Assembly: GCA_900466745.1 (NCBI GenBank)
Contig: UBNE01000005.1
Span: 39,454 to 103,453, forward strand
Reading direction: 5' to 3'
Source: Hyphomicrobiales bacterium
GTDB taxonomy: Bacteria; Pseudomonadota; Alphaproteobacteria; Rhizobiales; Beijerinckiaceae
DNA: 64,000 nt
Shown: positions 48,751 through 57,057 of the stretch, in pieces
How positions within the stretch are numbered: position 1 is the first letter of the stretch
How the letters are laid out: the number at the start of each line of letters is the position of its first letter
Translations under genes and position numbers: made by a program
Notes under the pieces: generated by a model
What the model saw: the letters and a program-made list of their open reading frames with translations, nothing else
Database searches by the model: none
What the model was told of the DNA's origin: nothing

Positions 48751-48804
48751 GGCTCGAACGGGTTGGCGAGGCGGGCCGGGCCCGCCTCGCCAGGGTCGGC
48801 GCGA

Positions 48805-49830
48805 TCAGAAGATCGGCTTGCCGGAATTGTCGGTGACGCCCTTCCAGGCGGCGCGGACCTGGTCCTTCACATTCGCCGGCAGGGCGACGTAGTCGAGCTC
48901 GCTGGCGAGCTTGTCGCCGGACTTGTAGGCCCAGTCGAAGAACTTGAGCGCTTCCTGCACCTCGGCCGGGTTCTCCGGCTTGGCGTGGACGAGGATGAAG
49001 GTGGCCGAGGTGATCGGCCAGGCATCGGCGCCCTTCTGGTTGTTGAGCGAGATGCCGAAGCCCGGCTGCTCCTGCCAGTTGGCGTTGGCGGCGGCGGCCT
49101 GGAAGGCCTTCTCTTCCGGCGCCGGGAAGTTGCCGTCGGCGTTCTTCACCAGGGCGTGGGAGAGCTTGTTCTGCTTGGCATAGGCGTATTCGACATAGCC
49201 GATCGAGTTGGCGACCTGCTTGACCGAGGCCGAGACGCCCTCATTGCCCTTGCCGCCGATGCCGACCGGCCACTGGACCGACTGGTTGGCGCCGATCTTG
49301 GACTTCCACTCGGCCGAGACCTTGGAGAGGTAGTCGGTGAAGACGAAGGTCGTGCCCGAGCCGTCCGAGCGGTAGACCGGGTTGATGTTGGCGTCCGGCA
49401 GGGTGACGCCGGCGTTGAGCGCGACGATCTTGGGGTCGTTCCACTTCTTGATGTCGCCCAGATAGATCTGCGCGATGATCTCGCCGGAGAGCTTGAGCTT
49501 GCCCGGCGCGATGCCGGCGATGTTCACGGCGGGAACGACGCCGCCCATCACGGTCGGGAACTGGACGAGGCCGTCCTTGGTCAGGTCCCCGCCCTTGAGG
49601 GGGGCGTCGGTGGCGCCGAAGGCGACGGTCTTGGCCTTGATCTGGCGGATGCCGCCACCCGAGCCGATCGACTGGTAGTTCAGGCCGGTGCCGGTCTCCT
49701 TCTTGTAGGCCTCGGCCCATTTCGAATAGATCGGAAAGGGGAAGGTCGCGCCGGCGCCGGTGATGTCGGCGGCCTGGGCGGAGCCGGCGATCCCGGCGGC
49801 AACGGCCGCGAGAACGAGAATCTTGCGCAT
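48805..49830 (-). CDS. pstS: Phosphate ABC transporter substrate-binding protein PstS
   Basis: 341 residues with a signal peptide ending GIAGSAQA (cleavage near 20). ITGAGATFPFPIYSKW and YQSIGSGGGIRQI with RSDGSGTTFVFTDYLS are PstS phosphate-binding signatures. Start ATG 49830. It is the first pst gene, with a Pho box 57 bases upstream. Confidence 0.97.
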   Translation of the reverse strand: MRKILVLAAVAAGIAGSAQAADITGAGATFPFPIYSKWAEAYKKETGTGLNYQSIGSGGGIRQIKAKTVAFGATDAPLKGGDLTKDGLVQFPTVMGGVVPAVNIAGIAPGKLKLSGEIIAQIYLGDIKKWNDPKIVALNAGVTLPDANINPVYRSDGSGTTFVFTDYLSKVSAEWKSKIGANQSVQWPVGIGGKGNEGVSASVKQVANSIGYVEYAYAKQNKLSHALVKNADGNFPAPEEKAFQAAAANANWQEQPGFGISLNNQKGADAWPITSATFILVHAKPENPAEVQEALKFFDWAYKSGDKLASELDYVALPANVKDQVRAAWKGVTDNSGKPIF

Positions 49831-49886
49831 GTGAGATGTCCTCATCTGGTCGCTGTTGGCAGCGGCCTCGTCAGAACACCCTGCGT

Positions 49887-49904
49887 ATGACAGCCGCATG
49901 ACAA
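49887..49904 (-). promoter_or_regulatory. Pho box upstream of pstS
   Basis: On the minus strand TTGTCAT-GCGG-CTGTCAT, two direct 7-base half-sites 11 bases apart that match the PhoB consensus CTGTCAT-N4-CTGTCAT with one mismatch. It lies in the phoR-pstS gap, upstream of pstS, so PhoB would activate pstSCAB-phoU-phoB. A degraded extra half-site may lie just upstream. Confidence 0.88.
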
Positions 49905-49954
49905 TCCGTCATGAAAAGCGTCACAAAGGCAGCTCCGTCCCGAATTGCGAAGGC

Positions 49955-51013
49955 TCAGGCCGAGCCGCGCGCCGTGCCGAAGCGCGGCAGGATCGCCTTG
50001 AAGGCGGCGCCCTCCCCCGGCCTGCTCTCGATGGTCAGGCGCCCGCGATGGCGCAGCACGATGTGCTTGACGATGGCGAGCCCCAAGCCCGTGCCGCCGG
50101 TCTCGCGGCTGGCCGCCGTGTCGATCCGGTAGAAGCGCTCGGTCAGGCGCGGCAGATGCTCCGGCGCGATGCCCGGCCCGTCGTCGCGGACGCAGACGCT
50201 GGCCTCGCCGTCATGGGCCTCGACCGCGATCGAGACGTCGCCGCCGCGCCTGCCGTATTTGATCGCGTTCTCGACGAGGTTCTCCATCAGGCGCAAGAGC
50301 TCGTCGCGGTCGCCCGGCACCTGCAACGGCTCCGAAGGCGCCCTCAGCTTGAGCGTGACCTCGCGCTCGCGCGCCAGCAGGGTCAGGGAATCGACGATCT
50401 CCCGCGAGATCCCGGCGAGGTCGACCGGCGTGTCCGGCGCGACATGGGCGCGCTGCTCGATGCGCGAGAGCGAAAGCAGGTCGTCGACCAGGCGCGCCAT
50501 GCGCAGGCCCTGCTCGCGCATGATGCCGAGGAAGCGCTCGCGCGCCCGCTCGTCGTTGCGGGCCGGACCCTGCAAGGTCTCGACGAAGCCGAGCAGCGAG
50601 GCCAGCGGGGTGCGCAATTCATGGCTGGCATTGGCGACGAAGTCGACGCGCATGCGCTCGATGACGCGCTGCTCGCTCAGATCCTCGAAGGTCAGCAGCG
50701 TCGGGCGGCGCTCGCCCCGCCCCTCGAGGGCGGCGAGATGGATGCGGAAGGTGCGCTCGACCGGGACGCGCTCGACGAGCTCGATGGTCTTGCGCTCGCC
50801 GCCGCGCGCGACCGTCTCGATCGCCTCGATCAGGTCGGGGTCGCGCAGCACCAGCGCCAGCAGCTTGCCGATCTCGAGGCCGGGGATCAGGGCGCGCATC
50901 GCCGGGCTGAGCGCCTGCGCCACGCCCTGCTCGTCGAGCAGCACGACGGCCGAGCCCAGCGCCTCGACGAGGCCGCGCACGGCGGTGATGGGGAAGACGG
51001 CGGTGTCGATCAT
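49955..51013 (-). CDS. phoR: Phosphate regulon sensor histidine kinase PhoR
   Basis: 352 residues: a PAS-like domain (about 12-110), HisKA with phospho-acceptor His131 in ASHELRTPL, and HATPase with NLVENAIKY, DDGPGIA and GGTGLGLAIVKH. It phosphorylates PhoB. Unlike E. coli PhoR, no membrane-spanning segment is visible; in-frame stops just upstream leave room for only about 20 more residues (TTG at 51070). It may therefore be soluble or peripheral, perhaps held at PstSCAB through PhoU. It precedes pstS by 124 bases. Confidence 0.92.
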   Translation of the reverse strand: MIDTAVFPITAVRGLVEALGSAVVLLDEQGVAQALSPAMRALIPGLEIGKLLALVLRDPDLIEAIETVARGGERKTIELVERVPVERTFRIHLAALEGRGERRPTLLTFEDLSEQRVIERMRVDFVANASHELRTPLASLLGFVETLQGPARNDERARERFLGIMREQGLRMARLVDDLLSLSRIEQRAHVAPDTPVDLAGISREIVDSLTLLAREREVTLKLRAPSEPLQVPGDRDELLRLMENLVENAIKYGRRGGDVSIAVEAHDGEASVCVRDDGPGIAPEHLPRLTERFYRIDTAASRETGGTGLGLAIVKHIVLRHRGRLTIESRPGEGAAFKAILPRFGTARGSA

Positions 51014-51156
51014 GGAACGCTCGGAGCCGCCGGTGGTTACCGGCAGGCCTTCCTGCGCATAACCGCCCAAGGCGTCAATTCCCTTCCGTACGGCAGCCGG
51101 CTAGATCATCGCGCGTCCCTTCGGACGCGGTAACGATGATCTATCTCATTGTGAGT

Positions 51157-51202
51157 GCATCGGATTTTTCCGAAAAGCGGATTCCACTTTTCGGTCCGAT
51201 GC
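51157..51202. repeat. Palindromic repeat GCATCGG...CCGATGC
   Basis: Third copy: GCATCGGATTTTTCCGAAAAG, then CGGATTCCACTTTTCGGTCCGATGC. It lies in the gap between the divergent phoR and ppk2, 32 bases before ppk2. The gap holds no clear Pho box. Confidence 0.8.
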
Positions 51203-51234
51203 TCTAGGCTTCGCGGAACGACGAGGAGCAGCCG

Positions 51235-52173
51235 ATGACGAAGAAATCCCCGGATTCGCAAGCCAGCGCCGCCGTCGCGCCCTCCACGGCCGGGGAGCCG
51301 CAGCGGGACAAGCCCGGCAAGGCGAAGGCCTTCGACATCGAGGCGGAGATCCTGCCGGAATCGATCGTCGACGCCGCCTATCACAGCGGCGGCTATCCCT
51401 ATGGCAAGCGGATGAAGCGCAAGCGCTACAGCCGCGAGCTGGAGCCGCTGCAGATCGAGCTGCAGAAGCTGACGCGCTGGGCCCAGAAGCAGGGCGAGCG
51501 CATCGTCATCGTCTTCGAGGGCCGCGACGGCGCCGGCAAGGGCGGCACCATCGCCCGCTTCACCCAGCACCTCAATCCGCGCCATGCCCGCGTCGTCGCC
51601 CTGCCCAAGCCCTCCGACACCGAGCAGGGGCAATGGTATTTCCAGCGCTACGCCTCCGAGATGCCGACGGCGGGCGAAATGGTGTTCTTCGACCGCTCCT
51701 GGTACAACCGCGCCGGCGTCGAGCGCGTCATGGACTTCTGCAAGCCGGAGGAGACCGAGCAGTTCCTGCGCGAGGCGCCGGTCTTCGAGGGCATGCTGGC
51801 GCGCGACGGCATCCGCATCGTCAAGCTCTTCCTGACCATCGGCCGCGAGATGCAGATGACGCGCCTGCATGCGCGCTGGCACGACCCGCTGAAGCGCTGG
51901 AAGCTCTCGCCGATCGACTTCGAGGCGATCCCGCGCTTCGACGACTATTCCCGCGCCTTCGACGCCATGCTCGCCCGGACCTCGACCGAGGCGGCTCCCT
52001 GGTTCGTGGTGCGCAGCAACGACAAGCTGCGCGCGCGCCTCAACGCCATCCGCCACGTCCTGCGGGCGATCCCCTACAAGGGCAAGGACGAGACGGCGAT
52101 CGGCCCGCTCGACGACAAGGTCGTTGTCTCGGTCGCGCGCTATCTCGACAAGGGCGGCGAGCCGGAGAGCTGA
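51235..52173 (+). CDS. ppk2: Polyphosphate kinase 2 family protein
   Basis: Uses polyphosphate to phosphorylate a nucleotide. It has 312 residues: Walker A GRDGAGKG (96-103; Asp98, Lys102), Walker B-like VFFDRSWYNRAGVERVMDF and the lid with RLHARWHDPLKRWKL, all conserved in PPK2. The Lys/Ala-rich first 30 residues are a disordered extension. Whether it acts on ADP, GDP or AMP cannot be told. It is divergent from phoR, fitting phosphate storage metabolism. Confidence 0.94.
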   Translation: MTKKSPDSQASAAVAPSTAGEPQRDKPGKAKAFDIEAEILPESIVDAAYHSGGYPYGKRMKRKRYSRELEPLQIELQKLTRWAQKQGERIVIVFEGRDGAGKGGTIARFTQHLNPRHARVVALPKPSDTEQGQWYFQRYASEMPTAGEMVFFDRSWYNRAGVERVMDFCKPEETEQFLREAPVFEGMLARDGIRIVKLFLTIGREMQMTRLHARWHDPLKRWKLSPIDFEAIPRFDDYSRAFDAMLARTSTEAAPWFVVRSNDKLRARLNAIRHVLRAIPYKGKDETAIGPLDDKVVVSVARYLDKGGEPES

Positions 52174-52193
52174 GAAGGCTGTCCGGCACCGCG

Positions 52194-52290
52194 GGCGCAG
52201 CGAAGCAATCCGGAAGCGATCCGGAGGGACCGGTGGAACGCCGGCCCGGTCCCTCCAGGATTGCTCCGTCGCTTTGCTTCTCGCAATGAC
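52194..52290. repeat. Palindromic repeat between ppk2 and dctM
   Basis: Begins GCGGGCGCAGCGAAGCAATCC and ends TTGCTTCTCGCAATGACG. The centre GGAGGGACCGG faces CCGGTCCCTCC. This is the GTCATTGCGAGCGCAGCGAAGCAATCC kind of repeat that is common in GC-rich genomes. It separates two converging genes and may act as a terminator. Confidence 0.75.
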
Positions 52291-52303
52291 GAGCGGCCGC
52301 CTC

Positions 52304-53590
52304 TCACGGCCCCATGACGTGGTTCGGCAGCCAGGTCGTCAGCGGCGGCCAGAGCGTGATCGCCGCGAGCACGACGAGCAGCGGCACCAGCCAGGGCAGG
52401 ATCGCCTTCGACATCGTCTCGAAGGAGACGTTGGCGATGCGCGTCACCACGAAGAGCACCACCCCGATCGGCGGATGGATCGTCCCCAGGATCAGGTTGA
52501 GGATCATGATGATGCCGAACTGGACCGGGTCGATGCCGAAGCTGTTCGCCGCCGGCACCAGGATCGGGATCAGGATCAGCAGCGCCGCCAGCGCCTCCAT
52601 GAAGCAGCCGACCACGAGCAGGATCAGGTTGCAGACCAGCAGGAACATCAGCGGGTGCTGGATCGTCTCGACGATCAGCGGCGTCAGCGTCTGCGGCACG
52701 CGCGAGATCGACATGCACCAGCCGAGCGCGCCCGCCGCCATCACCAGCACGGCGACGAGCCCCATGGTCTCGACCGTCTCGATCAGGATCGGCCAGAGCT
52801 GCCTCACCTCCAGCGTGCGGTAGACGAAGAAGCCGAGGAACAGCGCGTAGAGGCAGGCGACGGCCGCCGCCTCGGTCGGCGTGACCATGCCGGTGAACAT
52901 GCCGCCGAGGATGATCGGCGGCGTCATCAGCGCGAAGAAGCCGTTGAGGAAGCTGCGGCCGATCTCGCGGAAGCCCTTGAAGCGCTCCTTGCGGAAGCCC
53001 TGCCGGCGCGCGACGAACATCACCATCACCATCAGCGACAGCCCCATCAGGATGCCCGGGATGACGCCGCCGATGAACAGCCGGCCGATCGAGACATCGG
53101 CCGTGACGCCGTAGATCACCATCGGCAGCGAGGGCGGGATGATCGGCCCGATCGTCGCGGCCGAGGCGGTGATCGCGGCCGCGGTCTCGGGCCGGTAGCC
53201 GGCCTTTTGCATCGCCCGGATCTCGATCGCGCCGGAGCCCGCCGCATCCGCCACCGCCGAGCCGACCATGCCGGCGAAGATCATGCTGGTCAGGATCGAG
53301 GCATGCGCATAGCCGCCGCGCAGCCAGCCGATCACCGCGGTCGCGAAGGCGACGATGCGGTCGGTGATGCGCGCCGCCGCCAGGATGTTGCCCATCAGGA
53401 TGAAGAGCGGCGCCGCCACGATCGGGAAGGAGTTCATCGCCTGCGCCATCTTCTGCGGCACGATCGAGGCCGAGAGATCGCCGAGCAGCACGAAGGCGAA
53501 GGCGGCGAGCCCCATCGAGGCGAAGAGCGGGAAGCCGGCGAGGATCGACAGCAGCCAGACGGCCGAGATCTTGAAGATCAGCGCGCTCAT
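52304..53590 (-). CDS. dctM: TRAP transporter large permease, DctM
   Basis: 428 residues and about twelve membrane segments. GSAVADAAGSGAIEIRAM and SAATIGPIIPPSLPMVIYG are DctM signatures, and GMVTPTEAAAVACLYAL lies in the second half. It is the sodium-coupled transport subunit. The start ATG 53590 overlaps the dctQ stop (ATGA). Confidence 0.95.
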   Translation of the reverse strand: MSALIFKISAVWLLSILAGFPLFASMGLAAFAFVLLGDLSASIVPQKMAQAMNSFPIVAAPLFILMGNILAAARITDRIVAFATAVIGWLRGGYAHASILTSMIFAGMVGSAVADAAGSGAIEIRAMQKAGYRPETAAAITASAATIGPIIPPSLPMVIYGVTADVSIGRLFIGGVIPGILMGLSLMVMVMFVARRQGFRKERFKGFREIGRSFLNGFFALMTPPIILGGMFTGMVTPTEAAAVACLYALFLGFFVYRTLEVRQLWPILIETVETMGLVAVLVMAAGALGWCMSISRVPQTLTPLIVETIQHPLMFLLVCNLILLVVGCFMEALAALLILIPILVPAANSFGIDPVQFGIIMILNLILGTIHPPIGVVLFVVTRIANVSFETMSKAILPWLVPLLVVLAAITLWPPLTTWLPNHVMGP

Positions 53591-54114
53591 TCGGCGGCCT
53601 CCTGCAGGGGAGCCGCGGCCGGAGCATGCGGCGACATCCGCCGGTTGCGCAGATTGTCGACCAGCTCGTGCAGGCCCTGGAGCAGCGTCACGATCCCGGC
53701 CAGCACCATCGGCGCGTAGAGCAGCCCCATCGAGAGCGGCACCGTGGTCGCCTCGAGATCGTGGTTCGCCTGCACCAGATGCGCGGAATACCAGGCGATC
53801 AGCCCGCCGAAGAGGATCATGGCGAGCTGCATCCCCGCCTCGGCCGCGCGCCAGGCCCTGACCGGCAGCATGTCGTGGAAGAAGCGGATGCGGATATGGG
53901 CGCGGCGCCGGCTGGCGAGGATCCAGCCCGCCACCGCCACCCACAGCATCAGGAAGCGCGAGACCTCGTCGGTCCAGATCAGCGGCTCGCCGAGCGCGCG
54001 GGTGACGATGCCGAGCGTCACCGTGACGAGCAGCGCGACGAGCAGGATCGCGGCGATCACCTCCATGGTCCGGTCGAACAGCCTGGGCCAGATCGTCATG
54101 CGGTTCGCTTTCAT
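53587..54114 (-). CDS. dctQ: TRAP transporter small permease, DctQ
   Basis: 175 residues with four membrane segments. W-T-D-E-V-S-R-F in LIWTDEVSRFLMLWVA and HIRIRFF are DctQ signatures. It forms the membrane complex with DctM. dctP lies 193 bases upstream, separated by a palindromic repeat. Confidence 0.94.
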   Translation of the reverse strand: MKANRMTIWPRLFDRTMEVIAAILLVALLVTVTLGIVTRALGEPLIWTDEVSRFLMLWVAVAGWILASRRRAHIRIRFFHDMLPVRAWRAAEAGMQLAMILFGGLIAWYSAHLVQANHDLEATTVPLSMGLLYAPMVLAGIVTLLQGLHELVDNLRNRRMSPHAPAAAPLQEAAE

Positions 54115-54137
54115 GGTTAGGCTTCAGGCATCGACGC

Positions 54138-54285
54138 CATCATTCCGGGGCAGGCCGAAGGCCTGAGCCCGGAACCCATGAACACCACGCCGCAGTAGGA
54201 AGCGGGCGCGCGTGCTGCGACTTGCCGGCTCAAGCCGGTGTTCATGGGTTCCAGGCTCGCTGCTGCGCAGCGCCCCGGAATGACG
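54138..54285. repeat. Long palindromic repeat ATCATTCCGGGGC...GCCCCGGAATGACG
   Basis: Second copy of the 37125-37268 element: the ends and the GAGCCCGGAACCCATGAACA / TGTTCATGGGTTCC arms are the same, while the centre differs. It lies inside the TRAP operon between dctP and dctQ. Confidence 0.85.
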
Positions 54286-54307
54286 GTCGAGGTTCAGGAG
54301 AGCGCCG

Positions 54308-55300
54308 TCACAGCGCCTGGATGCGGTCCCAGAGGCCCTTGCCCCATTTGCTCTCGAACTTGGCCGGCACGCTCGCCAGCACCGGCTTGCGGAAGGCCTC
54401 GTTGTCGGGCGTCGACACGCTCATGCCGGCCTTGGTGAGGCCGTCGACCAGCCCCTTCTCCTGGTCGAGAATCTCCTGGTCCTGCCAGGCGGCGGCCTTG
54501 TCGATCGCGGCGACGACGATGTCGCGGTCGGCCTGCGGGATCTTCTGCCAGGCCGCCTCGTTCACGATGACGAGCCGCGGCGTGATGATATGCGCGGTCA
54601 GCACCAGGTATTTCTGCACCTCGGCGAGCTTGGCCGAGGCGATGGTCGGCAGCGGGTTCTCCTGCCCGTCGACGGCGCCCTGCGAGAGCGCGAGATAGAG
54701 TTCGGAGAAGTTGAGCGGCGTCGGCCGCGCGCCCCAGGCCTCGGCCATGGCGCGGAAGGTGTCGACCTCCGGCACGCGCAGCTTGAAGCCCTTCATGTCC
54801 TCGACCGAATGGATCGGCTTCCTGCCGCTGGTGAGGTGGCGCACGCCGTAATAGTTGACGCCGATCATGCGCATGCCGCGCTTGGCGACGAGGACCTGGT
54901 TGAGCTCGTCCATCAGCGGGGATTTCAGCGCGCGGGTCACATGCGCCGCGTCCTTCCAGATATAGGGCGCCTCGATGATCGAGATCTGCGGCACGAACTG
55001 GCCGAGCTGCGCCGCGCCCTCCGTCACCATGGTCAGCGCGCCCGAGGCGACCGATTCGACCATGTCGCGCGAGGAGCCGAGCTGCCCGTTCGGGAAGGAC
55101 TGGACGTCGATGCGCCCGCCGGTCTTCTCCTTGATCTCGGCGGCGGCCTTCACCGCGCTCTGCGGCGAGGGATGGCTCGCCGGCTGGCCGTCGGCCCAGC
55201 GCAGCACGAGCGGCTCGGCCCGCAGGATGCCGGGCGCGGCGATCGCCGTCGCCCCCGCTGCCGTGGCAGCCAGAAAATCGCGTCTCGTCTGCTTTTTCAT
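54308..55300 (-). CDS. dctP: TRAP transporter substrate-binding protein, DctP
   Basis: 330 residues from ATG 55300 (GGAGGGAACGG upstream). A twin-arginine-like signal (TRRDFLAATAAG) ending near ILRA suggests export by Tat, unusual but known for DctP proteins. GFKLRVPEVDTF has the carboxylate-binding Arg, and VDGQENPLPT is the family signature. The substrate is probably a sugar acid or other carboxylate, judged from the neighbouring aldolase and lactonase genes. Confidence 0.93.
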   Translation of the reverse strand: MKKQTRRDFLAATAAGATAIAAPGILRAEPLVLRWADGQPASHPSPQSAVKAAAEIKEKTGGRIDVQSFPNGQLGSSRDMVESVASGALTMVTEGAAQLGQFVPQISIIEAPYIWKDAAHVTRALKSPLMDELNQVLVAKRGMRMIGVNYYGVRHLTSGRKPIHSVEDMKGFKLRVPEVDTFRAMAEAWGARPTPLNFSELYLALSQGAVDGQENPLPTIASAKLAEVQKYLVLTAHIITPRLVIVNEAAWQKIPQADRDIVVAAIDKAAAWQDQEILDQEKGLVDGLTKAGMSVSTPDNEAFRKPVLASVPAKFESKWGKGLWDRIQAL

Positions 55301-55349
55301 GTCCGTTCCCTCCACAGGCAGCCGGTTCTCCGGCTCGTTCGCGATGATC

Positions 55350-56027
55350 TCAGTACTGCATCGCCCGTGTCCGGGCGTTGCCGATATGGGTCGCCATCGC
55401 TTCCGCCGCGCGCTCGGCGTCGCGCGTCTCGATCGCCGCGATGATGGCGAGATGATCCTGCATCACCGGGACGATGATGCTGTTGTGGATGCGCGTCTCG
55501 TATTGCCGGATCAGCCGGATCTTGAGCCAGGTGACGCGGAAGGCCTGGCTGACGATCTCGTTGTCGAGATGGTCGATGATCGCCTCGTGCATCAGCCGGT
55601 CGATATCCTCGGCATCCTCGATCAGCGTCGCATCGCCGCCGGCCTCGGCCCGCCGGACGATCGCCTCGTGCCGCGCCCGCTGCTCGGCGATCTCCGCATC
55701 GGTCGCGTTCCGGGTGTAGAGCGCCGTCGCCTCCTTCTCGAGGAAGAGCCGGAACTGGAAGGCGTTGCGGATCAGGTTGAGGTCGACATGGGCGACCTGC
55801 ATGCCGCGCTGCGGCACGGTCTTGATCAGCCCTTCCGCCTCCAGTCGCGGGATCAGCTCGCGGATGGCGCCGAGCGGGAAGCCCGTCATCGCCACCAGCT
55901 CGCGCTGGGTCACGAACTGGCCGGGCTTGATCTCGCGCGCCAGCAGCCGCTCGGTGAAGGAGGCATAGGCGCGCTCCCGCAGCTTCAGCGGCTCGCCCTC
56001 GCGCGGCTCCTGCTCCGGCTGGCTCAC
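55350..56027 (-). CDS. GntR family transcriptional regulator, FCD domain
   Basis: 225 residues: a GntR winged helix (about 15-85; RELVAMTGFPLGAIRELIPRLE) and an all-helical FCD effector domain (about 95-220) with Asp/His ligands likely to bind metal and a carboxylate. FCD regulators usually control sugar-acid or organic-acid genes. It lies between dctP and a DapA-family aldolase gene and probably binds the CTAACATGT sites at both ends of the neighbouring units. Confidence 0.92.
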   Translation of the reverse strand: MSQPEQEPREGEPLKLRERAYASFTERLLAREIKPGQFVTQRELVAMTGFPLGAIRELIPRLEAEGLIKTVPQRGMQVAHVDLNLIRNAFQFRLFLEKEATALYTRNATDAEIAEQRARHEAIVRRAEAGGDATLIEDAEDIDRLMHEAIIDHLDNEIVSQAFRVTWLKIRLIRQYETRIHNSIIVPVMQDHLAIIAAIETRDAERAAEAMATHIGNARTRAMQY

Positions 56028-56047
56028 CTGTTCCTCCTGTCCTTCCC

Positions 56048-56063
56048 CGTCATTGCAATGACG
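56048..56063. promoter_or_regulatory. Perfect 16-base palindrome before the FCD regulator
   Basis: CGTCATTGCAATGACG lies 21 bases upstream of the regulator start. It could be an autoregulatory site; equally, its halves match the ends of GTCATTGC-type repeats, so it may be a collapsed repeat. Confidence 0.4.
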
Positions 56064-56078
56064 GTTCCATCGTGCCCC

Positions 56079-56975
56079 TCAGGCCGCCTTCGCCTGCATG
56101 ATCGAATCGAAGGCCGCAAAGAGCCGCTTCCGCGTCGCTTCGTCCAGTGCCTCCAGCGGCGGGCGCATCGCGCCATAGCCGGCATCGCCATGGATGTGGC
56201 CGGTCAGCGCCTTCACCGCCGCCAGCACCGGATACGCGCAGATCTCGTCGACCAGCGCGTTCACCGCCGGGCTGTCCTTGCCTTCATAGACCATCGGGCG
56301 CACCAGCTCCGGCACCAGGTTGGCGATGCCGCAGATCGTGCCCTGCGCGCCGTTGCGCACCGCCTTTGCGAGCTGGCGCTCGTCGCCCACCAGAATGGCG
56401 AGCTCGCCATGCGCCTTCAGCAGCGCCTCGGTATTGGCAGCGTCGCCGGAGGAATCCTTGACGCCGATGACGAGCCCCGGAAACGCCGTCTTCAGCCGCT
56501 GCACCAGCCCGAGGCTGATATCCACCGCTGTCACCGAGGGGATGTGGTAGAGGACGACATTGCGGGCCGCGGCGCCGAGCTTCTCGAAGAACTGCGCGAA
56601 CCAGGCATAGAGCCCCTCGTCGCCGACGCCCTTGAAGTAGAAGGGCGGCGCGACGAGCAGGCCCCTTGCCCCGGCATCGAGCGCCAGCCGCGCCTGCTCG
56701 ACCGCCTCATGCATCGAGGCCGCGGCCACGCCGGCATAGATCTTCGCGGCCGGGTCGATCCCCGCCCCGATCAGCGCCCCCATCATCGCGGTCCGCGCCG
56801 GCAGGCCGAGCGCGGCGCCCTCGCCCGTCGTGCCGAACAGCGTGACCGAGTCGCAGCCATGCGCCAGCACATGGCGGGCATGGTGGACGAGGCGCGGCAG
56901 GTCGACGCCGCCGCCCTCCCGCATCGGGGTGGTGATCGCGCAGGAGAGGCCGAAGCGGGTCTTGTCGGTGGCCAT
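56079..56975 (-). CDS. Dihydrodipicolinate synthase (DapA) family aldolase
   Basis: 298 residues, TIM barrel. GTTGEG (48-53), Tyr133 in LYHIPS and the Schiff-base Lys163 in GVKDSSGD mark a pyruvate-dependent class I aldolase or dehydratase. In this context (TRAP, sugar ABC importer, FCD regulator, lactonase) it is more likely a 2-keto-3-deoxy sugar-acid aldolase or dehydratase than the lysine biosynthesis enzyme. Start ATG 56975. It is downstream of the ABC genes on the same strand. Confidence 0.88.
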   Translation of the reverse strand: MATDKTRFGLSCAITTPMREGGGVDLPRLVHHARHVLAHGCDSVTLFGTTGEGAALGLPARTAMMGALIGAGIDPAAKIYAGVAAASMHEAVEQARLALDAGARGLLVAPPFYFKGVGDEGLYAWFAQFFEKLGAAARNVVLYHIPSVTAVDISLGLVQRLKTAFPGLVIGVKDSSGDAANTEALLKAHGELAILVGDERQLAKAVRNGAQGTICGIANLVPELVRPMVYEGKDSPAVNALVDEICAYPVLAAVKALTGHIHGDAGYGAMRPPLEALDEATRKRLFAAFDSIMQAKAA

Positions 56976-57005
56976 GGGAAGGGCTTTCAAGGCTGACTGG
57001 TGACT

Positions 57006-57016
57006 GACATGTTAGT
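57006..57016. promoter_or_regulatory. Candidate FCD-regulator operator upstream of the aldolase gene
   Basis: GACATGTTAGT, 31 bases before the aldolase start; on the other strand it reads ACTAACATGTC. The 9-mer CTAACATGT is shared with 60550-60558 in the promoter region of the ABC/lactonase genes. Confidence 0.5.
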
Positions 57017-57057
57017 ATGGAGACAGCGCCGTCCGCAAGCGGCCCACGCGGCTTTCG

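Noticed and set aside
52304..55300. Assignment of the TRAP system as a C4-dicarboxylate (DctPQM) transporter in function
   Set aside because: DctP-family proteins bind many acids; the neighbouring sugar-acid genes make C4-dicarboxylates only one option, so the gene symbols denote family only.
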